Assembly (NCBI GenBank): GCA_007026445.1
Contig: VDMD01000003.1
Coordinates: 1,426,001 to 1,490,000, forward strand
Reading direction: 5' to 3'
DNA from: Schizophyllum amplum
Taxonomy: Eukaryota; Basidiomycota; Agaricomycetes; Agaricales; Schizophyllaceae
Length of the DNA: 64,000 nt
Shown: piece after piece, positions 11,623 through 21,089 of the stretch
Layout of the letters: the number at the start of each line of letters is the position of its first letter
Numbering within the stretch: the stretch's first letter is position 1
Program-made: the position numbers and the translations under genes
Notes under the pieces: model-generated
Seen by the model: only the letters and a program-made list of their open reading frames with translations
Database searches by the model: none
What the model was told of the DNA's origin: nothing

Positions 11623-12311
11623 TTACTGAGGGTCAGGACGGGGTGTAGAGGGTCGAGGCAGGACGGCAGATGACTGCCGCTGCGTCACCCGCGCGGTCGG
11701 CGATGAGGGCAAGGGCGTAGTTGGTTTGCGCGCCGGGCGCGGGATTCCTGGATCCTTGACAGTCCGCGTGATCCAAGACTTGATTAGCGTCGGCATGACA
11801 TGGGGCTGGAATGCAGGACTCACCAGATTCCGCGGGTGCGAAGAAGTACTCGGTGGCACGGACGTTCGGCGATTGGACCTCGAGTTCGCATGTTATTGAT
11901 GCTCGAGATGCCTGCAGAAGTCGTCAGAAACGATTCCGCGCGAAAATCGTAGGCGGCTCACCGCAAGCTCGAGCGGCGCCAAAAGCGTCTCAAAGATGGG
12001 CGGTTAGGCTGGCAAGAAGCTAATTAGAAGCTCGAATATCAGAAAGAATATAGGTACTCACGATTACATACGACGTGAGACGTCCAGTGTGAGAAGGACG
12101 GGGATGGCGTTTCTGGCGTAGCGGTGAAGCCGGCGTGCTGTCGCTCTCGAAGCGCAGCGAGTGGATTGTCGACAGTCGGCGCGAAGCGTGTCGACCAGTG
12201 CAAGAAGGACGGGGATGGCGTTTCTGGCGTAGCGGTGGGGCTGACGCGCCGTCGCTACTAGAAAGCGTAAGTCATCTCAAATCGACGAGAGCGAGCTCAC
12301 ACACTCACCAT
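11623..12311 (-). pseudogene. Five-exon unknown gene with a frame break after exon 3
   Basis: Four clear introns are visible on the minus strand: 12308-12255 (54 nt), 12061-12020 (42), 11961-11912 (50) and 11823-11779 (45), each with GTGAGT/GTGAGC and AG. ATG 12311 lies directly on the first donor. Exons 1-3 splice in frame to MRRRVSPTATPETPSPSFLH..., with a 37-residue tandem repeat (TATPETPSPSF-HW twice; 111-bp DNA period, 12082 and 12192). Joining exon 3 to exon 4 gives LRHLEHQ and a stop, whereas exon 4 has a protein-like frame (TEYFFAPAES) one base out of phase. Either a frameshift has broken it, or the protein ends early with introns in the 3' UTR. Function unknown. Confidence 0.45.
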
Positions 12312-14687
12312 ACTCAACGTAACAAAGTCCCGAGGACCGGGCTGTGCGAGGAGGCGAAGCGGGACGTTGAGTAGGAAGACGACGGGGGAAGGAAAAATTA
12401 CGAACAACGCAACAACCCGGTATATATGGCCGGGGCACTGCTCGGCATCAAAAGGCAACGCCCATACAGAAATCCCACCGCGACCGATCGCGCGCCCGCC
12501 GCTCGGGAAATCCGCATCCTTCTGCTTTGGGAACTCGCCCGAACTTCGTAGACCCTGCGTCCGTGAGACTTGCGTGGTGGGCGTGGGACTTGCAGATCTG
12601 CGTCTCGAAGTGGGAACACTTGAGCCAAGAGCGTCACACGCAGTTCGCGGCGGCGATGTGCCTATGCGCGGATGTTCTCACCTGCATGCGGAGGGCTTGA
12701 ATACAATGTGCATCTGCGAGACGAGGGCGCTTTCCGCGTTGTGCCTCTTCCCAACAACTGGGTCGCGCTCGCCGGGCCGTCTGCGGTTTCGTGAATGCCC
12801 GGTGCGATGAGCTCTCGAAACGGCTCCGCAGACGGCACGGCGGGCGCGGCCCAGGCGTCGGGAATGAGCAGAGCGCGGGTGCCACGGTGGGCAGCGCCTG
12901 GTTGGCATGAGAAGACTCTCTACATATTCTCGTGATTGTAGACCGACGCGTCTTCGGCAAATGAATACGTGAGCCGTATGCGAGGGTCAGTGACAGTCGA
13001 AAGTTGGTCTAAAGGAACTTCGACGAATGCACACGTGACGCGGGAGGTCGGTCCGTCGAGCTACGTTCTGCGCGTCGACTTTGCTTCCCGCTCATCGCAT
13101 CCTTCCCTGGTACCACCAACATCGACATTATCTTCCTCGTACTTGAAGCTGCTTATCCGTAAACTGGGGAAATGAGGAGCGCGTCCGATCCGCTGCTATT
13201 CTGTGAATACCTTACGGTGGCGCGCATGTATGCGGCGCGACCTTTCGGGGGCCGACCGCTGCCGAATTAGCACCAGCGATGGGTCGAACACAAGTAATGA
13301 GACACCTCTGTCCCTTCAGAACACACCCAGCGACTACCGATGAGCATGATCTACGACCTTCCTTATCGTTTTGAAAGGTCGAGCTACTTTGCGTGTAGAA
13401 CTCGACGTCTTTCCCTCCGTGAGTGGTCACCCAAGTTCAAAATATTCCTGAGCTAAATTCGATCCGGGCAGTCCATTCGAGCAGGCTTCCGCTGCTGGAT
13501 CTCTTATCTGACGCCCCGTCGCAGCTCTATAGCTCGCACAACGGTCATTTTAGTATGTGGCGTCGTTTTTGGTGCGCGCATAGCGTCTTCGTCCGACCTC
13601 GCGCTGACCTGCCACGTGCTTAGACCTCATTTATGGACGTGTCCCTCGACGTCCAGGAAGCCGGATGCCGTCCAGAGCTCTCCTCGACGCGCGATGCACC
13701 ACCCCTTCCCCGTCCCCGCCTACCCCGCCGCGACCCCAATCTTCCACTTGCCGACACCTCTGAAACCGTACCTGTTTCTGAACGCCGCTTCAACACGTGG
13801 GTAACGACACTCCGCGCGCCGCACGCAGTGCGCGGTCGCAATAGCACCACGAACCAGGATATCCCGCCCGCCCATCCGCATCTTCCACCGGCGACCGGTC
13901 GATTTCTGCTGTCACCGACGCGGATCTGGGCGCCCATCTATTCAGTTGCGATGATGGAAACGTGATGGGGGGTCGACGGCGACTGCGCTGCGCTGGCCTT
14001 CGCCCTGGGCTATTCCACTTCACTCACACAGCGCATATGCCGCCCGTTCCGCCAGAGAACGCCGTGGTTACGCGTCATTCAAGGCATTATATCATTATTT
14101 GCTTGAGCCCCAGCACAGAAGGCGGTCGACGAGGCGGGCGACGCGCGCCAGCGCCGCGCCGCCTTTAGGACAATTCAAGGACTTCCGAATGGGGTTTGGG
14201 CTTGATCTCTTCCTTGCCTTGCACTCGAAATTCATGGCGCCTTGTCGCGGGCTCGCGGACTTTGTGTCACGCGTTACCAGTGACTTACACCTCGCTTTGG
14301 GATGCGATTTCAGCTCTCTCCTCGACGCTGCCATGGACGAGGACAGCACAAAACGACTGGGACGCGTTCTGGCGTGTCACCCAAAGGCTGACCTCCAGAA
14401 CTTCCAACCTTCCGTCCGCGACTCCACGCACGGCCGTTCCTGGCCGCAACGGTATGTTGGTATTGAATGGTGTTGCGAGCGGGCTGACGTGCGACCCAGG
14501 AGAGTGTTGACGAGTAACCAATGCAGGACCGCCCAATCTTCCGCTCTCGAGCGCCCAAATCTTGGCCCCAGATTCGCGGCGGCTTGTCGGGCTTTGGCTG
14601 TCATAACTCTGACGAGTGCACTGCGGATTAGAATGGGACTCGTAGCGAGGGGACGTGCGCGACCGGCTGGGCAGCCGTCTCGCGCAG
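12312..14687. other. Gene-poor stretch, no convincing gene
   Basis: A TATATA at about 12422 could serve the minus-strand gene starting at 12311. At 14452-14499 there is a textbook 48-nt intron on the plus strand (GTATGT, GCTGACG, CAG) flanked by WDAFWRVTQRLTSR-like coding, which hints at another small transcript. Nothing else is supported. Confidence 0.35.
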
Positions 14688-14694
14688 TATAAAA
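14688..14694 (+). promoter_or_regulatory. TATA box
   Basis: TATAAAA followed about 30 bp later by a long pyrimidine-rich leader, a typical basidiomycete core-promoter layout. It heads the spliced transcript described next. Confidence 0.5.
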
Positions 14695-14717
14695 GGCGGC
14701 GTCTATGGCCAGTTTTC

Positions 14718-16100
14718 AGCAGGCTTCCAACGCCCTCTGCACTTCCCATTCCTTGTCTATCATCTTCCTTCCGCTTGCTCTCTGCCGGCGGTCACTGCCT
14801 CCAACTCCTGTTGACTTGATTTCGTGTGTTTTCCTTTGTTTTCGTCTACAAACGCAGTCGCTGACTAAGTTATTCTAGTCATATCTTCAGTAAGTCCCAG
14901 CCAGAACGAGCCTTCCTTGGTGCGGCTCGCATCGTATTCTCATCGTCTCGACATTTACTGATCAACTCGCTCTAGCTGTACTCTCGCACATCAACTTTGC
15001 AAACACCCAGCTTTCGACATCCAAACGACAGGTATGCTGACTTCATTTCGTTCTGATTGCATTTCTTGCTGACCGCACGCAAGTCTCTTAGAATTCGGTC
15101 GGGGGCCCATTCAGTAAGTTTTCTATTCATTTCGTTCACCGATCACTGACACGTTCGCAGCTTGTCTCTCACCACCATCAGTGTCGTTCGTCGACATTGT
15201 CCCGGCCGTCCGCGAGCACCCAGCCACCCGCCGGGAGAGGTCGTTGACACGCACTGGCGACGAGCTCGAGGGCCCGGCCGGCTGGGGTTGTCCTGGCAAC
15301 GGCGGGCATATGCGACGACGAGGGTGTCGATCCCCCGACATGCGCTGGGACGTCGCGGACCGTCAGCTGGCACATGTCGACAGCGGCGGCGCCCGCGGCA
15401 TCGGCGAGGACGGGCGCGAGATGACTTGGTACGTCGGCCTGCTTGTGACCCGACGTGCACGACGTCGGGCTTCGTCCTCATGATTTACCCATGCTCATCG
15501 CCTTTTTTACAGACACGACACGCACTCCCGTGCGCTTTCCCACTCACCGCCGTGACCGGTCCCGGCAACGGCAATGTGTGTGGGTGACCTCTCCCTGGAC
15601 TTTCTCACTCGTCGAGTTTGGTCGTGCCGCGGCTCGCTCTTCTCTGTGCGTATCCGGCCGGCTGCACGGCGAACGCGGTCTGAACCTTCGCAGAGATCGC
15701 CACATTTCCAAGCCACCCACAACCACGAGCATCGCATCCCTTACGTTGCCCGTCCTCGGACCCACAACTTTACGGCGAATTATCTTTCTCTGTGAGTAAA
15801 AAAGTCTGTTTACTGCCGCACGTGTCGAAGGTCTGACGCCGCCGCGGTTTTGCAGTCAGCTGCTCGCGCTCGCAACTTCAACATCGAGTCACGTGATGCC
15901 CGTGGCCCAAAAGTTCAACTCACGCGTGACTTGGGGATCCGTCGTTCCTTTGAGAAGCTGGCCGTCATGACCATGGTAAGTGCTTGGTCAATACGTACGT
16001 TCGCTTGTGCTGACTATATCATAGCTCGCCATGACATACATACGCACCTACAACCTCGATTGCCGGAGTCGCCGACCTCGCCACCCCGCGTCGTCATGGC
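14718..16100 (+). ncRNA. Candidate spliced transcript with little coding capacity
   Basis: Downstream of the TATA box there is a run of well-formed plus-strand introns: 14890-14977, about 15031-15085, 15115-15160, 15429-15512, 15792-15855 and 15976-16024. They have GTAAGT/GTATGC/GTACGT/GTGAGT donors and CTGAC-type branch sites. The resulting exons (15161-15428, 15513-15791, 15856-15975) have no long frame that survives splicing; each frame meets a stop just after a junction. A short frame opening ATGACCATG at the 15975 junction runs on to about 16213. It could be a non-coding RNA, a 5' leader of a small protein, or a decayed gene. Confidence 0.35.
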
Positions 16101-16139
16101 AACTGCCCAACTGCGCCCACAGACGCCCTCCTAGTCCCT

Positions 16140-16320
16140 CGCTAGCCCCGTTTGCCGGTCTAAGCGGGGGCGTTTCTGGCGAGAATCCGACTCCCAAAAC
16201 TGATGCAAAATGAACTCAAATCGACGAATATCCGCGCGGGAAGTCTTGAGGACTGCGGCGACTACCTCAAGAGGAACCAGCATGGGTTCTGGGCGCGGCG
16301 GGCGGCGCGCAGCGCCGCCG
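16140..16320 (-). repeat. Dispersed repeat family, inverted degenerate copy C
   Basis: The reverse complement shares GGCGGCGCT-like palindrome, CCCGCGCGG, TCGATTTGAGTTCATTTTGCA and GAGTCGG...CGCTTAGACCGG blocks with copies A and B, in the same order. Confidence 0.5.
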
Positions 16321-17640
16321 CGTACTATATCTGTGGTGAGTTCGGTGTTGAGAGGATATTTCTTCAGTTAACGCAGCTCGTAGTTATTCAACCCATCCCT
16401 TGGTCTTTCAGATGGGGAAGGCCCTGGACGTGAGTGCTGTACACGGCCCGCTTCGGGTGTGCAGTGGCCGGCCCTGCCGCTGTCAGGTGAGTGCTATATC
16501 ATCTTGAGCACGTCAATAAATCACCGCGCGCATTTTCCTTTCCACTGACCACTTGTCGTTTGCCCCTCACCATTAATAATTACCTTCCACTCACGTTCGT
16601 CGCTTCGCCCCATTATTCTTGCGCCGGATTTCCCCTGACGATATGTACCTGGATTGCCTGTGCTATGTATTGCCCGCTCCCAGGCTGCCCCTTTGTTCGA
16701 GTTTCTCATACGTTGGCGGCTCCCAATCACTCGATACATTCCCTTACATATGCCCTTCGACTTGGCTGGCCACTTCAGAGTGGCCCGTCGTGGTCAGTCT
16801 CGTGCGCTTTTCGTTCTCGACGCTGCGAGAAGCTATTGACTAGTAGGTTTTTAGAGCCTCCTCGCCGTGTCCGAATATCGTCCTCACTATGCCCTTGTGC
16901 CGCGGGCTCTATCGAGCCCGCTCGGCGCGCGGTGATGAGGACGCGCGAGCACGAGCGGTCCCCATCGCCATCTACTTACGCTGCCGTACCCGCGGTCTCG
17001 ACGGCGACCGCGCATTCACATGAGCAGCCACGGTCTATCTATGTACTCAGTAGTAAGTAGTCTTGTACCCAGTGTAATTACTAGTAGACCACGAATAGAC
17101 ATGTTTTTGCCACAAACTGCGTTCCCCGAGCCCCCGACATTGCCTGAAATGTTTGTGGTCGTTTACGACAACTACTTGCTGCGTACTCGTCGCCTCTGCT
17201 CAGGGTCGTGTCTAGTCTAACTCACCTCTGATTCGACTTGCGTGTATTAGTCGCGTCTCCCTCGACTCGCGTCTCGCGCTTGCCATACTCACGGCGGCCT
17301 CCCTCCCTCGTCCTGCAACTCTGTATCGACCATATGCACTCTACTCTTGATCGAGTCTTTTGCTCATCCCCCTTGACCTTCCCTTCCTCCCCCTCAATCT
17401 CGTCTCCTTCGCCCTCCGAGTCACTCCCCCTCACCCTCGTTCTCGAAACTCACAGTTCGCCTCTGTATCGACCATATGCACTCCACTCTCTAGCACGTTC
17501 CGGCACTCCTTTGTAATGGTCGACGGCACCTATCCCCCCATATAATCAGCCTGGTCTCTCAATCACTCATCCTAATCTCTCAATCCGAGTCACTCATCCC
17601 GATCTCTCATTCACCCGTTGTATTCAATTCACGCTTGTCG
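16321..17640. other. Pyrimidine-rich stretch, no gene seen
   Basis: Further intron-like GTGAGTGCTRTA signals occur at about 16431 and 16490. A 28-bp direct repeat, CTCTGTATCGACCATATGCA plus flank, occurs at about 17320 and 17462. No coding frame is supported. Confidence 0.4.
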
Positions 17641-17785
17641 TGCCGTCTCCCTCTCTTTCACCGTCTCCTTCCCTCAGCCCACCCTCTCGCTTTGTCCTAC
17701 CCCCCTTCGTGCCCTCCTCCCTCCCTCCCTCCCTCCTACCCTCTCAACTCTCCCTCCCCCCTCCCTCCCTTCCCCCTCTCGCCGT
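17641..17785. repeat. Polypyrimidine tract (CCCT)n
   Basis: Long C/T-only stretches, including tandem CCCT units around 17720-17765, so the minus strand is purine-only. Potential triplex or G-quadruplex former. Confidence 0.7.
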
Positions 17786-17949
17786 GTTCACGACGTTCGA
17801 CAGATTACCGCATTGTAATTGAGGTTCGAAAGATCACCATTGTATTGAAGCTACATACGTACATCGCGTGTAACACGCACGGTACTTATAGACTACGAGA
17901 CCCCTTCTCACCTACCGTGTTACGAGACCCCTTCTGAATTACCGTGCTA

Positions 17950-18430
17950 CAAAAGGCCCGCTTGAAGATGGGAGGGGGTGGATGGAAGGGAAGGAGGGAG
18001 GGGAGGGCGTGGAGGAAGGGGAGGGCGTGGAGGAAGGGGAGGGCGTGTCGAGGGAGGGAGCAGGAGGGTGTGCAGGAAGAGGGGGGAGAGCGTTGAGGGA
18101 GGGAGGGAGAGTGTTGAGGAGAGGAGGGGAAGAGGCGTCGGGGCGCGTGAGCGAGAAGAATAAAAAGGAGGAGGGAGCAGAATAAAAAGTAAATAAGAGC
18201 GGTGCGAAGGGGCGAAGGGGAAGGGGGGCGACGTGAAGGGGCGAAGGGGAAGGGGGGCGACGTGAAGGGGCGAAGGGGAGGGGGCGACGCGAAGGGGAAG
18301 GGGCAACGCGAAGGGGGAGGGGCGACGCGAAGGGGAGGAGGGCGACGCGAAGGGGAGGAGGGCGACGCGAAGGGGAGGAGGGCGACGCGAAGGGAAGGGC
18401 GTTACAAACGCTCGAAGTCCCCCTTCCTCC
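17950..18430. repeat. G-rich purine minisatellites
   Basis: Two blocks. 17978-18060 carries an 18-bp unit GAGGAAGGGGAGGGCGTG in about three copies. 18196-18400 carries a 20-21-bp unit of the form GCGACGCGAAGGGGAGGAGG in about eight degenerate copies. From 18415 the strand bias flips to pyrimidine-rich. Long open frames across this block on either strand are translations of the repeat. The block lies a few hundred bp from the left border of the NIK1 duplication. Confidence 0.8.
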
Positions 18431-20653
18431 CCTTCGTTCCTTCCGTCTTCCTCCTCTCCTTCGTTCCTTCCGCTTCCCTCCCTCTTCCTGCCCTCCGTCC
18501 CCTCCCTCTCGTTTCGCACCGCCGTCTCCGAGAAAAGGGGAAGAAGGGCGAGGGAGGGAGGGGATGGCCACATATGTTTGGAGGGACGGGACGAAAGCGA
18601 AAGGGCGCGCAGCTCCCCTCCTCCACCCTCCGCGCGCCTCCCCTCCACCTTCCCCGCGCCCCCTCCTCCACTCGCACGTACGAAGGGGCACCGGGCGGGC
18701 AAGCCCCTCCCGCATCTGCCTTCTCGCGCCGCCTCGCCTTCTCGCGCCGCCTCGCGCCGCACCGCGGTCTCGCCCCTCGTCTGATCTGCTTGGACCAGTC
18801 TCCCAAAGCGACCGCCTCCACCCATTTACCCTGCGAGCCGACTTCCAAGGTGACTCTCGTGACCTCGGCAGCTAATGCTCGTAATCTGGGCACGAGAACA
18901 ACGCGTGTCCACGGAGGTAGAACGAACAGTGACGTGTGTTCGACGGATCAGAGGCAGCCACCGAAGACGGAAGGTGAGTGTGAATTGGGATGTGCGAAAG
19001 ATCGAATCGCGGAGATCCAAAAGGCGAAGCGGAGAGCATGCGTCAGAAAACGTGTTGACAACCGCAAACCGAATAACGCACCGAATAACCATTCCGTTGA
19101 CCGTATTCTTCAAGTCTAGGATTTCGCCGCTTGCCTCGACCTCGATCTGCTTGGACAAATCGCCCAGAGCGACTGCCTTGGTCACCGTCGCAATGGAGCG
19201 GACCTGGGGAAGGGTGTAAGTGACGCAGATGAGACGGAAGGAGGCTCATTGACAAAGACGCGGACACACCTGAGATGTCAAGTTGGCAGCCAACTTGTTG
19301 ACGATGGCCGTAAGATCCCGCCATGTGCCCTCGACGTCCAGCACCAACGCCTGTCCGCCCAATTTACTGCAAGGACCGTCAGTTTACGTCCTCGGGTGGC
19401 GCGTAGGAGCCAGCAACATGAGGCGGCCGCGTAAAAGATGCTGCTTGATCCGTCAAGACTTGGACTTATCGCGGGCGTACAGCAGCAACCCTCTCCCGAT
19501 CCATCGGCTTCATTGCACAGGCCTGCATGTCCGTGCATACGAGACCTGTACAAGAAACTGAAGGATGGAGGGAAACTTGCCAGCTGCGCGGCGACGTTTC
19601 GACGGATCAAGAGTAATGAGAGGATTGTGGAGCGGGAAGTAGTGATGACGCAGGAGCAGCGAGACGCACCCTTCAGTGCCGACCTCGAGTGCGACACGAC
19701 TGACTTCCTCTGCAAAGACGCCGAGTTTGTCGACCTGAGGAACCGATGAGAACGAGTTTGAGGGGGGAAAGCGAACTAGGTACCATAGTGTTGATAATGT
19801 CCTTGAGCTGCACCATAGTAGCACCTTGTACGGGAATATCGATTCGTTGCGTGAGATCGCCGGAAGCGACGGCCTTGCAGACTCTAGCGACCTCCATGAC
19901 TTGTGTTTCGAGCAAGGACAGTTCCTGTGCTCTCGGAAGCGAGGCGTGGGCGGCATAAGTGGGACCAAGTGGGGCCATGGGCGGGGGGCCATCGCGGCCG
20001 GCAGGAGTGGTGTCGACTGTGCGGAAGCGGTTCATCATGGCGATGCCGTCGGGAATCTTGACCTTGGAGTTGCAGGTGGGGCAGCAGATGCTCTCTGGGA
20101 GAGCCTGGACGGTGGGAGGAGCGGAGTGGGAGAAGACGGGGCCCTTGACGAAGGCCTGGCCAGCGGCGTCGGTGTAGCCGCGGTTGAAGACGCCGTTGAG
20201 CTCGGATAGGGAGGAGGGCATGCTGGAGATGTCGAGCTTCATGGGCTTGCCGTTGGGCTGCTCGAGCACACGCTCGCGCTTCTCGGGCGGCGAGTCGACG
20301 GGCTCTTCGGCGTCGGATGCGTTTGCGTTTGCGTTTGCGCTCGCGTTCGCGTTCGCTTTCGTGCCTGGAGGCGTCGAATTTGTGCGTCGACGCGGCTCGG
20401 GGGCTGGGACCTCGCGCTCGGTGCGGTCGGCGGAATTGGCGTTGGTGGAGTCGTGCAGAGCCCTCTCCGCCTTGTGCATGCGCGAGGCCATCGACTTGAG
20501 ATCCTTCAAGATCATGTCCGTCGCCCAATTGCGCGGACCTGGGAAGGTGGGGATCTTGGTCGCATTCTGAGGCGCTTGGAGGACGGGGAGAAGGAGGAGA
20601 AGGAACTGGACGAATGTATCCGGCTCGTGCACGAACGAGTCGCCGCCGTCCAT
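18402..20653 (-). pseudogene. Truncated NIK1 copy (N-terminus plus first two HAMP repeats)
   Basis: Second copy of the 5' part of the NIK1-type kinase, from the same ATG (20653, [11 protein letters not shown]) through HAMP 1 and HAMP 2 up to [14 protein letters not shown]. Introns, splice sites and frame are unchanged from copy 1. Past the breakpoint the frame stays open for roughly 150 codons of Arg/Gly/Glu-rich sequence encoded by the minisatellite area, to a stop at 18402. It lacks HAMP 3-7, the phosphoacceptor His, the ATPase domain and the receiver, so it cannot be a kinase. With its start and about 160 bp or more of upstream DNA intact it may still be transcribed. I call it a pseudogene, but a HAMP-only regulatory protein is possible. 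Confidence 0.85.
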
Positions 20654-20908
20654 GTTTGCGCCGTCGAGAGATGAGCGCAAGAGGGAAGCGCGGACGCAGC
20701 CCTTTCCCTTTTTTGGAATTCCGAAACTCGTGTATTTTTGGGAATTTATATCTCGAATTTCTCCTCGAGGCTCTCGGAATCCACACCGACGTAGTGTACA
20801 CGTTCTTCATGTAGACTGCCATCTCAAGCGCTACCCCCCCCCCAGCCGGTACTCAGCCGCGCAAGAGCACTTGGTTTCTCCCGGATGAGCGATGTCCCTT
20901 CCAGGTCC
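18820..20908. repeat. Duplicated segment, copy 2
   Basis: Partner of 7646-9680. The left border is at CACCCATTTACCCTGCGAGC and the near-perfect right border at about 20804. A mosaic match continues to GATGTCCCTTCCAG near 20908. Relative to copy 1 it keeps extra blocks just after 20804 and before 20887. Confidence 0.95.
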
Positions 20909-21089
20909 CCGTCTCCGTCTAGAACAACACAAGTGCTGGGCATCCGATCCTATAGAGTACATTATACGCATGCTATACACGCCAGGAACCATACAACATA
21001 GTAGATATAAAGATAAGTATGCGAGCATCATTCAATCAGGACCACAGCCAGACCCGGACCATACAGCACCTCCAATCGGATGCAGTGCT

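Noticed and set aside
17939..18825. Open frames of 258 and 292 codons on the minus strand and up to 305 codons on the plus strand
   Set aside because: They are translations of the purine/pyrimidine minisatellites and run open in several frames at once because the DNA lacks A/T-rich stop codons. No start context or splice support.
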